Origin: Paenarthrobacter sp. A20
GTDB lineage: Bacteria; Actinomycetota; Actinomycetes; Actinomycetales; Micrococcaceae
Assembly (NCBI RefSeq): GCF_024168825.1
Contig: NZ_JALJWH010000001.1
Span: 1,488,001 to 1,552,000, forward strand
DNA length: 64,000 nucleotides
Direction of reading: 5' to 3'
Shown here: one piece after another, positions 1 to 8,981 of the stretch
How the letters are laid out: the number at the start of each line of letters is the position of its first letter
Numbering within the stretch: the stretch's first letter is position 1
Position numbers and translations under genes: made by a program
The notes under the pieces: model-generated
What the model saw: the letters and a program-made list of their open reading frames with translations, nothing else
The model's database searches: none
What the model was told of the DNA's origin: nothing

Positions 1-165
1 TCCTATTGGGGTGTCTCGCACGAGCTGCTTATTGCTGACTTCTATTCCCGGCTGGCAGAACCCGGACCTTTCTGGATCAACCCCGCGGAGGCCGGGAAAT
101 CATTGGGCATCATCAAGGACATCTACGCACAGAGCTACCCTGAAATGCCCGGGCGGGTGGGCTGA
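1..165 (+). CDS. Gfo/Idh/MocA-family oxidoreductase, C-terminal end (partial)
   Basis: The frame is open from the first base and ends at a TGA at 163-165, so only the last 54 residues are visible. The tail reads as a short amphipathic segment followed by PFWINPAEAGKSLGII, the pattern seen at the end of many Gfo/Idh/MocA dehydrogenases, where a final helix carries a conserved K-S-L. The family oxidises sugars or inositols with NAD(P). A second member of the family starts at 6600, and both flank the ABC importer, which suggests a role in the same sugar pathway. The substrate cannot be told from this fragment. Confidence 0.6.
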   Translation, partial: SYWGVSHELLIADFYSRLAEPGPFWINPAEAGKSLGIIKDIYAQSYPEMPGRVG

Positions 166-193
166 GCCATCTGTGCAACCGCTTGGCGATGGG

Positions 194-226
194 GGCCGGA
201 AACCGTTGGGGGTTCCGGCCATTTTC
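194..226 (+). terminator. Rho-independent terminator after the partial oxidoreductase
   Basis: GGCCGGAA and TTCCGGCC form a perfect 8-bp GC-rich stem that can be extended by two pairs with one bulge. It is followed by ATTTTC. It lies 29 bases after the stop codon and separates the upstream gene from the importer promoter. Confidence 0.6.
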
Positions 227-287
227 GTGTCTGATTCACGGCTTTTGATGAGGGCTTGCGGCCACTTGGCAACAATCTAAGAAACTT

Positions 288-305
288 TTGACAATCGGTT
301 GCCAA
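288..305. promoter_or_regulatory. LacI-type operator (uronate regulon site A)
   Basis: TTGACAATCGGTTGCCAA is an 18-bp imperfect palindrome centred on CG, as expected for a LacI-family operator. Closely related 18-mers occur at 8935, 11804 and 13324, each upstream of a gene of the same locus. It lies 105 bases before the importer gene at 411. A further half-site, TTGGCAAC, is seen at 266. The likely ligand is the LacI protein encoded at 7844; that link is inferred. Confidence 0.7.
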
Positions 306-410
306 CCTCGAACAAAGTCCGTACTGTAAATCCCACACCCAGAAATATGTGGCGCAGGCCACATCACCCGCTCTGACTCGCATCAGGCAAAGACTCAGTA
401 GGAGCCGACA

Positions 411-1949
411 ATGAAGTTAGGTCCCAAGGCGGCAGCAGCCGCCATCGTCCTCAGCGCCTCCCTGGCGCTCACCGCATGTGGCGGCGGGAATGCCGGTGCC
501 GGAGCCGGTTCCACTCCCGGCACCAAGACGGTCACGGCCTTGACGCTGGGCACCCTGCGCGACCTCACATCCTGGGACCCGGCACAGGCCCACGTAGGCC
601 ACGCGCTGCAGCCGTACCAGGCAGCGTACGATTCCCTGATCCTGCGCGAACCCGACGGCAAGCTCAGCCCCATGCTTGCAACGGCGTGGAAGTACAACGA
701 CACCAACACCAAGCTCACAGTGGATCTCCGGAAGGACGTCACCTTCAGCGATGGCGCCAAGTTCGATGCCACTGCGGCCAAGGCCAATATGGACCACTTC
801 AAGAAGGCCAACGGTCCCCAGATGGCCCAGTTGAGTTCTGTGTCTGACATCGCAGTGGTGGACGAGGACACCATCGACATCAACTTGAGCGCACCAGAGC
901 CAGCACTGGAGTACTTCCTGAGCCAGGCAGCCGGCCTGATGGGAAGCCCCGCAGCACTGGGGACGGACGCCATCAAGACCGTGCCCGTTGGCTCCGGCCC
1001 GTACGTCATGGACAAGGCAGCCTCGGTGAAGGACTCGCAGACGGTGTTCACCGCCCGTGAAGGTTACTGGAACACGGACCTGCAGAAGTACAAGAAGCTG
1101 ACCCTCAAGGTCCTCCTGGATCCCACTGCACGCACCAACGCACTGGTCTCCGGCCAGATCGACGCCACCCTGCTGGACCCGAAGAACGGCAAGCAGGCCG
1201 AGGGCGCCAAGATGAAGCTTGAGACCAACCAGGTTGACTGGTCCGGGCTCCTGCTGCTGGACCGTGACGGCACCAAGAACCCGGCGCTGGCCAACGTCAA
1301 GGTCCGCCAGGCCATCAACCACGCTTTCGACCGCAAGACCATCCTCGAGCAGGTCATGCTGGGTCAAGGAACTCCCACCTCACAGCCGTTCGGCAAGGAC
1401 AGCGGGGCGTGGACCGAGGAGCTGGAGAACTACTACAGCTACGATCCGCAGAAGGCCAAGGATCTCCTGAAGGAATCCGGTTTCGAAGGCAAAGTGACCA
1501 TTGACGTTCCCACCTTGCCGGGGGCTGAAACCCTCATTTCGGTGCTCCAGCAGCAACTGGCGGATGTCGGAATCACCCTGAAGCCGGGCGCTGCGATCAC
1601 CAACACCTTCACCTCTGATGTTGCGGCGCAGAAGTACCACGCCCTGTTCTTCAACCTCTTCCAGGGCGAGCCCACGGTTGCGATCGACCAGATCGTCTCC
1701 ACCAAGGCTCTTTACAACCCGTTCAAGAACACCACTCCCGAGCTTGAGGCCAAGATTGCGGCCGTCCGCAGCGGCGGCCAGGATGCCGGCAAGCTGGCCC
1801 AGGAAGTTAACAAGTACGTGGTGGAACAGGCCTGGTTCGCCCCGCTGTTCCGCGTGAACCAGATGTACTACCACAACGACAAAGTGAACGTCACCCCGCA
1901 GGCACAGCAGGCCGTTCCATCCATCTACAACTACTCGCCCGCCAAGTAG
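411..1949 (+). CDS. ABC transporter substrate-binding lipoprotein, family 5 (SBP_bac_5)
   Basis: A 512-residue extracytoplasmic solute receptor. The N-terminus is a lipoprotein signal: a lysine-containing start, a hydrophobic run, and the lipobox L-T-A-C with cysteine near residue 23, followed by a glycine-rich linker. The body has the length and layout of the oligopeptide/nickel-binding family 5, including a typical early SWDPAQ segment and the later VRQAINHAFDR motif. It is the first gene of a four-gene importer operon. Family 5 receptors bind peptides but also oligosaccharides, and the neighbours here are sugar-acid enzymes, so a uronide-containing oligosaccharide is a reasonable guess. 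A 6-base gap leads into the permease gene. Confidence 0.88.
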   Translation: MKLGPKAAAAAIVLSASLALTACGGGNAGAGAGSTPGTKTVTALTLGTLRDLTSWDPAQAHVGHALQPYQAAYDSLILREPDGKLSPMLATAWKYNDTNTKLTVDLRKDVTFSDGAKFDATAAKANMDHFKKANGPQMAQLSSVSDIAVVDEDTIDINLSAPEPALEYFLSQAAGLMGSPAALGTDAIKTVPVGSGPYVMDKAASVKDSQTVFTAREGYWNTDLQKYKKLTLKVLLDPTARTNALVSGQIDATLLDPKNGKQAEGAKMKLETNQVDWSGLLLLDRDGTKNPALANVKVRQAINHAFDRKTILEQVMLGQGTPTSQPFGKDSGAWTEELENYYSYDPQKAKDLLKESGFEGKVTIDVPTLPGAETLISVLQQQLADVGITLKPGAAITNTFTSDVAAQKYHALFFNLFQGEPTVAIDQIVSTKALYNPFKNTTPELEAKIAAVRSGGQDAGKLAQEVNKYVVEQAWFAPLFRVNQMYYHNDKVNVTPQAQQAVPSIYNYSPAK

Positions 1950-1955
1950 GAACCC

Positions 1956-2897
1956 ATGATCAAGTTCATTGCGAAAAGACTGGGCAGTGGTCTGGTGGTG
2001 TTGTTCGTAGTCTCGGTCCTCACCTTCACCCTGCTGTACACCTCCAGCGGAAGTATCGCCCAGAACATCCTGGGCGATCAGGCAACACCGGAACAGGTTG
2101 CCTTGAAGGAACAGGAACTGGGACTCGATCAACCGCTCTTTGTCCGTTACTTCGCCTGGTTGGGCGATGCGCTCACAGGCAACCTTGGAGCTTCCTGGTT
2201 CACCTCGGAGCCGGTGGCCAACTCCCTGGCCACCCGTATCCCGGTCACCATGACCATGGTTTTCACCGCAATGATCCTGATCGCCATCTGTGCAGCACTG
2301 ATCGGTGTTGCCGCAGCCGTGAAGCGCGGCTGGGTGGACAGGGTGGTCCAGATTGGCGCGATCGTTGGGGACTCCATTCCCGGGTATGTGATTGGCGTGT
2401 TCCTGGTAACCATCCTGGCCATCCAGCTGGGCTTCTTCCCCGCCACCAGCACCATCTCTCCGGAGGTGGGGCCGGAGGCCTGGGTCTACTCCATGACCCT
2501 CCCGGTGATCGCTTTGCTGATCAACGGCGTGACTGGCGGCGCACAGCAGATCCGCTCCGCAGTCATCAAACAGCTTGAGCGTGACTACGTCCGGACGTTG
2601 CGCAGCCGCGGCATTGGAGAGCGAGAAATCCTCTTCAAGCACGTGCTCCGCAGCGCGGCACCTGCAGGCTTGACGGTGTTGAGCCTGCAACTGATCGGCA
2701 TGCTGGGCGGCGTAGTGATCATCGAGCAGATCTTCGCCCTCCCGGGCATGGGTCCGCTGGCTGTTGCCGCTACCACCCAAACCGATCTTCCCGTGGTCAT
2801 GGGAGTGGTGATGTACACCGTGGTGGTGGTCATCGTCGTGAACCTCCTGGTGGACATCCTCAATGGTTGGCTCAACCCGAAAGTGCGTGTCTCATGA
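1956..2897 (+). CDS. ABC transporter permease, DppB/OppB type
   Basis: A 313-residue inner-membrane permease with about six transmembrane helices and the BPD_transp_1 fold. The N-terminal segment after the first helix carries the DppB-like extracellular loop. The EAA-type cytoplasmic loop, which docks the ATPase, is seen as RDYVRTLRSRGIGEREILFK around residues 208-227. It pairs with the permease half of the next gene. Its stop codon overlaps the next start as ATGA, which indicates translational coupling. Confidence 0.9.
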   Translation: MIKFIAKRLGSGLVVLFVVSVLTFTLLYTSSGSIAQNILGDQATPEQVALKEQELGLDQPLFVRYFAWLGDALTGNLGASWFTSEPVANSLATRIPVTMTMVFTAMILIAICAALIGVAAAVKRGWVDRVVQIGAIVGDSIPGYVIGVFLVTILAIQLGFFPATSTISPEVGPEAWVYSMTLPVIALLINGVTGGAQQIRSAVIKQLERDYVRTLRSRGIGEREILFKHVLRSAAPAGLTVLSLQLIGMLGGVVIIEQIFALPGMGPLAVAATTQTDLPVVMGVVMYTVVVVIVVNLLVDILNGWLNPKVRVS

Positions 2898-4774
2898 GCG
2901 ACTCCGTAGATTCAACAGCAGCAACAGCTGCAGTCACCGGCCTTGCGGCCAAGACAGGCCAGAGCGGCACGGTGGTCCGTTCCACCGTGATGCGCCGTCT
3001 CCTGAAGAACCCCATGGGCATCGCCTCGCTGGTGATCCTGCTGACGATCGCTGCGCTGGCCATCCTGGCGCCGGTGATCGCGCCTTTCGAAGAGAACTTC
3101 GCCAACATTTCCAAGACCCTGGCCGCCCCGGATTCAGTGAACATCCTGGGCACGGACAGTGCAGGACGCGACACCTGGAGCCGCCTGCTCTTCGGTGCGC
3201 AGCTGACGTTGTTGTCTGCGCTGCTGTGTGCCGGTGTGGCGATCGCCATCGGACTCCCGGCGGGCCTGATCGCCGGCTACTACGCAGGCAAATTCGAGGC
3301 CGTTTCCAACTGGGTAGTCAGCATCCTCATGAGCCTGCCCGGCCTGATCGTCCTGCTCACCATCCGCGCAGCCTTCGGACCGTCGGTATGGATTTCCATG
3401 ATCGCCTTTGGTGTCCTGATCAGCCCGTCGTATTTCCGGTTGACCCGGACCGCAGTCCAGTCGGTCCGGAACGAGCTCTACGTCGACGCTGCCCGGGTTT
3501 CCGGTCTTTCGGACCTGAGCATCATTGCCCGCCACATCTTCTCCGTGGTCCGCGCACCCATCATCATCCAAACCGCCGCCATCGCCGGGGTTGCCATCGC
3601 CATCCAGTCCGGACTCGAATTCCTGGGCCTGGGCGATCCCACCAAAGCCACCTGGGGCGTCATGCTCTCGGAAGGCTTCAAGAACGTCTACCTCACCCCG
3701 ATTCTGCTGCTCTGGCCGGCACTGGCCATGGCCCTGACCATCGGCGGACTGGTCCTTCTGGGCAACGCCATCCGCGACGCCCTGGAAGACGGCGAAAAGA
3801 TCAAGCACCGCAAGAAGCGGGCGGTTGCCTCTGTTGCAAGCACGACGCCGGACCCCGCCACGGCGGGCCAGTCACGGAAGTCCGTGGCCGCCGTCGACGT
3901 CGGAACCGAGCACCACCTGGTCAAGGTGACCAACCTCGGCGTCGGCTATCCGCAGGCTGACGGTTCCATCAAAAAGGTAGTGGACGATGTTTCCTTCCAC
4001 GTGGACCGCGGCGAGATCCTGGGAATCGTTGGTGAATCGGGCTCGGGCAAGTCCCAGACCGCGTTCTCCATCCTGGGCCTGCTGCCGGACAACGCCCGGA
4101 TTGTGGGCGGCTCCATCCAGTTCGACGGCAGCTACACGGTGGCCCCCGGCGATGACCGCGTCAACCAGGAACGGCTGTCCAAACTGCGCGGCAAGCGGAT
4201 CTCCTACATTCCGCAGGAGCCCATGAGCAACCTGGACCCGGCGTTCACCATCGGCTACCAGCTGGTGACGCCCATGGTCCGTGTCCTGGGAATCTCCAAG
4301 GCAGAAGCCCGCCAGCGTGCGCTCAAGCTGCTCACCGACGTCGGCATTGCCAACCCGGAACGCACCTTCGAGGCGTACCCGCACGAGGTCTCCGGTGGCA
4401 TGGCCCAGCGCGTGCTGATTGCCGGTGCCATCAGCTGCGAACCGGACCTGGTGATCGCTGACGAACCCACCACCGCACTCGATGTCACCGTGCAGGCAGA
4501 TGTGTTGGACCTGCTCCGCGAACTGCAGCAACGGCTGAACATCGGCGTGATCCTGGTGACCCACAACTTCGGAGTTGTTGCCGACCTCTGCGACCGCGTG
4601 GCCGTGATGCAGAACGGGCGGCTCGTGGAAGAAGGCACGGTCCGGGACATTCTCCGGAACCCGAAAGAGCCGTACACGCAGACCCTGCTGGGGTCCATGC
4701 TCGAAGGAAAGACCCCCATGACCATGCTTGTGTCACAGCCTGGATCAGCAGCACAGAAGGAGCCTGTCGCATGA
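2894..4774 (+). CDS. ABC transporter permease fused to ATP-binding protein (DppC-DppD type)
   Basis: A 626-residue protein joining two importer subunits. Residues 1-300 are a DppC-like permease: an N-terminal OppC segment, about six helices, and the coupling loop with AARVSGLSD. A basic/alanine-rich linker follows. From about residue 340 there is a complete ABC ATPase with Walker A GESGSGKS near residue 380, signature VSGGMAQRV near 500 and Walker B LVIADEPTTALD near 518, ending in the oligopeptide-transporter C-terminal extension. The ATG at 2894 was chosen because it overlaps the previous stop and yields a normal DppC start; an upstream in-frame ATG at 2867 lies inside the previous gene. 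Such fusions are known in actinobacteria. Confidence 0.9.
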   Translation: MSDSVDSTAATAAVTGLAAKTGQSGTVVRSTVMRRLLKNPMGIASLVILLTIAALAILAPVIAPFEENFANISKTLAAPDSVNILGTDSAGRDTWSRLLFGAQLTLLSALLCAGVAIAIGLPAGLIAGYYAGKFEAVSNWVVSILMSLPGLIVLLTIRAAFGPSVWISMIAFGVLISPSYFRLTRTAVQSVRNELYVDAARVSGLSDLSIIARHIFSVVRAPIIIQTAAIAGVAIAIQSGLEFLGLGDPTKATWGVMLSEGFKNVYLTPILLLWPALAMALTIGGLVLLGNAIRDALEDGEKIKHRKKRAVASVASTTPDPATAGQSRKSVAAVDVGTEHHLVKVTNLGVGYPQADGSIKKVVDDVSFHVDRGEILGIVGESGSGKSQTAFSILGLLPDNARIVGGSIQFDGSYTVAPGDDRVNQERLSKLRGKRISYIPQEPMSNLDPAFTIGYQLVTPMVRVLGISKAEARQRALKLLTDVGIANPERTFEAYPHEVSGGMAQRVLIAGAISCEPDLVIADEPTTALDVTVQADVLDLLRELQQRLNIGVILVTHNFGVVADLCDRVAVMQNGRLVEEGTVRDILRNPKEPYTQTLLGSMLEGKTPMTMLVSQPGSAAQKEPVA

Positions 4775-5646
4775 GTGCCGCAGACAAGTCCCCGCTCCTC
4801 TCAGTGGAGAACCTGGTAGTGGAGTACCCCAGCAAGCGGTTCCGGGCCAAGCCCTTCCGAGCGTTGACGGACATCAACATCACCATCGGCCAGGGCGAAA
4901 CCCTCGGGCTGGTAGGGGAGTCCGGTTCGGGCAAGACCACCCTTGGCCGCGCCGTCCTGGGCCTGGCCCCGGTCACCGCCGGAAAGGTGATCTTCGAGGG
5001 CAACGACATCAGCAACGCGTCGCGCAAAGAACGCCGCACGCTCAGCCGGGACCTGCAAGTGGTGTTCCAGGACCCTTACACCTCGCTCAACCCGGCGCTG
5101 GAAATCGGCGACATCCTGGCTGAACCGTTGGGGGTGCAGGGCATGGAACCCGCCGCAGCGAAGAAGCGTGTCAAGGAACTCCTGGACCAGGTGGGCCTGC
5201 CCACCGACGCCATCCACCGGCTGCCACGCGAGTTCAGCGGTGGCCAGCGCCAACGCGTTGCGATCGCCCGGGCACTTGCCCTGTCCCCAAAACTGATTGT
5301 CTGCGATGAGCCCGTGAGCGCACTGGACCTCTCCACCCAGGCCCGGGTTCTGGACCTCTTCCTGCAAATCCAGAAGGACACCGGCGTTTCCTACCTGTTC
5401 GTCTCGCACGACCTCGACGTCGTGCGGCACATCAGCCACCGTGTGGCCGTCATGTACCACGGCGAAATTGTGGAACAAGGCCCCGCGGAGATCGTCACCC
5501 GCGATCCCGAACACCCCTACACGCAGCGGCTTTTGCTCGCATCGCCCGTGCCCGATCCGGACCGGCAGGAACAACGCCGGGCAGACCGGCACCGGCTGAT
5601 GGCCACCCAACGTAACCAGATTGAACAAGCGGGTGCCGTGGCCTGA
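4771..5646 (+). CDS. ABC transporter ATP-binding protein, DppF/OppF type
   Basis: A 291-residue ATPase, the second nucleotide-binding subunit of the importer. Walker A GESGSGKT lies near residue 50, the Q-loop in VVFQDPYTSLNP, the signature FSGGQRQRVAIA near residue 155, and Walker B LIVCDEPVSALD near 176, followed by the H-loop in SHDLD. It forms a heterodimer with the ATPase half of the fused protein upstream. Its start overlaps the upstream stop as ATGA. It is the last gene of the importer operon proper, although the enzymes that follow may be cotranscribed. Confidence 0.92.
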   Translation: MSAADKSPLLSVENLVVEYPSKRFRAKPFRALTDINITIGQGETLGLVGESGSGKTTLGRAVLGLAPVTAGKVIFEGNDISNASRKERRTLSRDLQVVFQDPYTSLNPALEIGDILAEPLGVQGMEPAAAKKRVKELLDQVGLPTDAIHRLPREFSGGQRQRVAIARALALSPKLIVCDEPVSALDLSTQARVLDLFLQIQKDTGVSYLFVSHDLDVVRHISHRVAVMYHGEIVEQGPAEIVTRDPEHPYTQRLLLASPVPDPDRQEQRRADRHRLMATQRNQIEQAGAVA

Positions 5647-5712
5647 TAGCCGGCGGCACCCAGCAGAACCCACGCGGCCCCTTAACTGTGGCCGGAAATT
5701 TTGGAGGAAAAA

Positions 5713-6573
5713 GTGGCCACAATAGGCGTACAGGCGATGATGTTGAAGGACAGCTTCGCCGAAGTTGGAGCGTTTGAGACCCTGCGGAAAGTGAACGCAA
5801 TCGGGTACAACGCGGTGGAGATCTCCCAGATCCCCATGACACCGGAAAATGTTGACGAGTTGGACCGCTCACGCTCGGAGCTGGGCATGGATATTGCTGC
5901 CCTCTCCGTGAATGTGGAAGGCCGCAAGGGCATGCCCGTCGAGTCCCTTGCGGACAACTTCGACAAGATTGTGGATGACGCGAAGCGCCTGGACACATCG
6001 CTGCTGCGGATTGGCATGCTGCCGTTCGGGGCCATGAAGTCCCTGGAGGCCGTGGTTGACTTCGCCAAGCAGGCAAACGGTTATGCCGAGCGGCTCCAGG
6101 AGCAGGGCATCAGTCTCTACTATCACAACCACCACATCGAGTTTGCGAAGTTCGACGGCAAATACATGCTGGACATCATCGCGGAAAACTCTCCGGCCAT
6201 GGGCATGGAAATCGACGTGCACTGGGTTCAGCGCGGCGGCCTGGACCCGGTCCGGACACTTGAAAAGTACTCGGGACGCACAGCAATGGTCCACCTGAAG
6301 GATTACAGGATCGGGCAAATGCCGGAATCGTCCTTCGGCCTCCTGGAAAAGGGCGACTTCCCCGGCTTCATGGCCGAGTTCAAGAACGTGGTGCAGTTCG
6401 CTGAGGTGGGCGAGGGAAACCTGGATTTCCCGTCAATCGTGCCCGCAGCGGTGGCCGCCGGCGCCCAGTACCTCTTGGTGGAGCAGGACGAACTGTACGG
6501 CCGCACTGTATGGGATGCCCTCCAGACCTCGTACGACAACCTGGTGGCCATGGGCCACGCCGACCTTTTCTAG
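5713..6573 (+). CDS. Sugar phosphate isomerase/epimerase family protein (TIM barrel)
   Basis: A 286-residue AP-endonuclease-2/xylose-isomerase-like TIM barrel. Probable metal-binding residues sit in YYHNHHIEF, EIDVHW and VHLKDY, in the order expected for the family (including IolE/IolI-like enzymes and ketose epimerases). The GTG at 5713 is preferred because GGAGG lies 5 bases before it; an in-frame TTG at 5701 precedes this ribosome site. It is followed by an oxidoreductase gene, a pairing common in inositol and oxidised-sugar pathways. The exact substrate is not determined. Confidence 0.8.
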   Translation: MATIGVQAMMLKDSFAEVGAFETLRKVNAIGYNAVEISQIPMTPENVDELDRSRSELGMDIAALSVNVEGRKGMPVESLADNFDKIVDDAKRLDTSLLRIGMLPFGAMKSLEAVVDFAKQANGYAERLQEQGISLYYHNHHIEFAKFDGKYMLDIIAENSPAMGMEIDVHWVQRGGLDPVRTLEKYSGRTAMVHLKDYRIGQMPESSFGLLEKGDFPGFMAEFKNVVQFAEVGEGNLDFPSIVPAAVAAGAQYLLVEQDELYGRTVWDALQTSYDNLVAMGHADLF

Positions 6574-6599
6574 ATTATTCACCACAGGAGAATGCATTC

Positions 6600-7766
6600 A
6601 TGAGCAAGAAAGTACGCCTCGGCATCATCGGCCTGGGCCAGCAGGGTGGCGCCTACGCCAGGTTCATCAAGGACGGCACCGTCACCAACATGGAGATCGG
6701 CGCCATCTGCGACATCGATCCCGCCAAGAAGGAACTGGCAGCATCCCAGTATCCGGGCGTTCCGTTCTACGACGACTACCTGGCGATGCTTGAAAGCGGC
6801 TCCGTGGACGCAATTGTCACCTGCGTCCCCCATTTCCTGCATCCCGAGATGGGCATTGAATCGCTCAAGCGCAACATCCACGCGCTGGTGGAGAAGCCTG
6901 CCGGGGTGTACACCAAGCAGGTCAAGGAACTGAACGAGTTCGCTGCATCCAAGCCGGAGCTTTCCTTCGGCATCATGTTCAACCAGCGCAACAACCCGCT
7001 GTACAAGAGGCTCAAGGAAATCGTTGATAACGGCGAGATCGGCAGTATCCGGCGCACCAACTGGATCATCACCAACTGGTGGCGACCGCAGGGCTATTAC
7101 AACTCCAGTGAGTGGCGCGCAACGTGGGGCGGCGAAGGCGGCGGAGTCCTGGTCAACCAGGCACCGCACCAGCTGGACCTCTGGCAGTGGATCTGCGGCG
7201 TCCCCAAGTCCGTGTACTCCAAGGTGGCGTACGGTTTCCGCCGCGACATCGCCGTCGAGGATGAGGTCACCGCAGTAGTTGATTATGGCGACGGCGCCAC
7301 AGGCGTTTTCGTGACAGCCACCCACGACATCGTGGGAACCGACCGCTTCGAAATCCTGGGCGACCAAGGCAAGATCGTGGTGGAAGACAGCAAGGTTGCC
7401 ACGGTAACGCGCCTGGTCAAGCCGGAACGCGAACTCAGCGATTCCATGGACATGGACGATGTCCGGAAGCTCTTCATGGGCCAGCTGAACCGCGACGAGT
7501 TCTACACCACCGAGGTCATCGAGTTCGAGTCCGTGTGGGGCGGCCAGCACGCAGGTGTCCTGGAGAACTTTGCCGCCAACATCCTGGACGGCACGCCGCT
7601 GCTCGCTCCGGGATCCGACGGCATCAACGGTGTCCGCCTTGCCAACGCGATCCACCTCTCCAGCTGGACGGGCAAGGAAGTCTCCCTGGACTTCGACGAG
7701 GACGAATTCCTGCAGGAACTGAACAAGCGCATCGCCGAAGAGGGCAAGTTCCCCGAGCGCTCCTGA
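6600..7766 (+). CDS. Gfo/Idh/MocA-family oxidoreductase
   Basis: A 388-residue NAD(P)-dependent dehydrogenase. The N-terminal Rossmann fold shows GIIGLGQQGGAYA, the middle carries the family signature VEKPAGV, and the C-terminal domain has the PHQLDLWQW segment that holds the active-site histidine. AGGAG lies 8 bases before the ATG. It probably acts with the TIM-barrel protein upstream, for example in epimerising or oxidising a sugar acid or inositol. A strong terminator follows, so it likely ends the importer transcription unit. Confidence 0.85.
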   Translation: MSKKVRLGIIGLGQQGGAYARFIKDGTVTNMEIGAICDIDPAKKELAASQYPGVPFYDDYLAMLESGSVDAIVTCVPHFLHPEMGIESLKRNIHALVEKPAGVYTKQVKELNEFAASKPELSFGIMFNQRNNPLYKRLKEIVDNGEIGSIRRTNWIITNWWRPQGYYNSSEWRATWGGEGGGVLVNQAPHQLDLWQWICGVPKSVYSKVAYGFRRDIAVEDEVTAVVDYGDGATGVFVTATHDIVGTDRFEILGDQGKIVVEDSKVATVTRLVKPERELSDSMDMDDVRKLFMGQLNRDEFYTTEVIEFESVWGGQHAGVLENFAANILDGTPLLAPGSDGINGVRLANAIHLSSWTGKEVSLDFDEDEFLQELNKRIAEEGKFPERS

Positions 7767-7775
7767 CCCCTTCGG

Positions 7776-7820
7776 AACAGGCCGGCTGCCACCATTCTTT
7801 GGCAACCGGCCTGTTTTGTT
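7776..7820 (+). terminator. Rho-independent terminator
   Basis: A 16-bp stem (7776-7791 with 7800-7815) with one mismatch and an 8-base loop, followed by TTGTT. The right arm contains GGCAACCGG, matching one half of the LacI operator found elsewhere in the locus, so this hairpin could also bind the regulator. It lies between the oxidoreductase and the lacI-type gene. Confidence 0.75.
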
Positions 7821-7843
7821 GCCACGAGGTCTACGATGGAGCG

Positions 7844-8890
7844 GTGACCGACGTGACGAGCCCCGGAGCAGCAACCGCACCCGCCAAGCGTGGACGGGGC
7901 GAGAAATCCTCCGCCACCATCTACGACATCGCCAAGCTTGCGGGGGTGAACCCCTCCACGGTGTCCCGGGCCCTCAGCAAGCCGGGCAGGGTCAGCGCCA
8001 AGACCCAGAAGATCATCGAGGACGCGGCGGCGGAACTGAACTACCAGGTGAACCCCTTCGCCCGCGCACTCCCCACGGGCCGCACACAGACCATCGGGCT
8101 GATCGTCGCGGACATCACCAACCCCACCTTCTTCGACATCATCCGCGGTGCCGAGACCACAGGATCAGCCCGCGATTACACGCTGGTCCTGGCCGAATCC
8201 GCAGAGTCTCCGGAGACCGAGGTCACGGCCGCGCGACGCCTGCTGAGCACTGTCGATGGCCTCATCCTGGCCAGTCCCCGCATGGACGACGACCATATCC
8301 GTGCTCTTGCGGCGGACAAGCCGGTGGTGGTCATCAACCGGCAAATCGATGGCGTGCCGTGCGTCGTGCCTGACGTCAACAAGGGCATCAGCGAGGCCGT
8401 TCGCAGCTTGGCCGCCAACGGCCACACCAGCCTCGCATACGTTGCCGGACCGGCGCAGTCGTGGATGACGGGCCGCCGATGGGAAGGTGTCAAAGCTGCC
8501 TGTGAGTGGTCCAAGTTGGGGGCCGTCCGCCTGGAATCGTCCAAGCCAACGGTCGACGGCGGCAGGCAGGTTGCGCGCGATGTCCTGGAGAGCGGGGTGA
8601 CGGCGGTCATCACCTACAACGACCTCCTGGCCATCGGCCTCATGCAGGAACTGCAGGCCGGCGGCATGCGCGTTCCGGACCAGATCAGCATTGTTGGTTT
8701 CGATGACATCTTCGGGGCGGATTTCACCACCCCTGCCCTGACCACCGTGCGTTCACCCCTGGGGGAGTGCGGCACCCGCGCCGTGACCATCCTGCTGGAC
8801 GTGCTGCAGGGCCATGACGCCCCGGATGAAGCCGTAAGCGTGGAAACCGAACTCGTGGTGCGCGGCTCCAGTGGCAGGCTTCTCGCCTAG
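7844..8890 (+). CDS. LacI-family transcriptional regulator of the hexuronate locus
   Basis: A 348-residue repressor. After a short basic tail there is a LacI helix-turn-helix, ATIYDIAKLAGVNPSTVSRAL, with a hinge helix ending NPFARALPTGRT. The rest is a periplasmic-binding-like ligand domain with the usual IGLIVADITNPTFF start and VGFDDI near the end. The GTG at 7844 is the first start after the upstream terminator and gives the usual family length. It lies in the middle of the uronate genes. The four shared palindromes at 288, 8935, 11804 and 13324 are its most likely targets. Confidence 0.88.
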   Translation: MTDVTSPGAATAPAKRGRGEKSSATIYDIAKLAGVNPSTVSRALSKPGRVSAKTQKIIEDAAAELNYQVNPFARALPTGRTQTIGLIVADITNPTFFDIIRGAETTGSARDYTLVLAESAESPETEVTAARRLLSTVDGLILASPRMDDDHIRALAADKPVVVINRQIDGVPCVVPDVNKGISEAVRSLAANGHTSLAYVAGPAQSWMTGRRWEGVKAACEWSKLGAVRLESSKPTVDGGRQVARDVLESGVTAVITYNDLLAIGLMQELQAGGMRVPDQISIVGFDDIFGADFTTPALTTVRSPLGECGTRAVTILLDVLQGHDAPDEAVSVETELVVRGSSGRLLA

Positions 8891-8934
8891 CTGGCGGCTC
8901 CAGGAAGTGCTCAGTAGCAACTAGTTGGCAATTT

Positions 8935-8952
8935 TTGGCAACCGGTTGACAA
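8935..8952. promoter_or_regulatory. LacI-type operator (uronate regulon site B)
   Basis: TTGGCAACCGGTTGACAA differs from a perfect palindrome at one position. It lies 30 bases before the start codon of uxaC, a position that would block initiation. A second TTGGCAA half-site is at 8925. Confidence 0.75.
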
Positions 8953-8981
8953 GGATGGCAAGTGGGCCGCAAGATTGACCT

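Noticed and set aside
1380..2780. A 466-codon open frame on the minus strand across the importer genes
   Set aside because: It is antisense to clear ABC transporter genes, is rich in His, Gln, Asp and Arg as expected from third-position GC bias, and has no domain or ribosome site.
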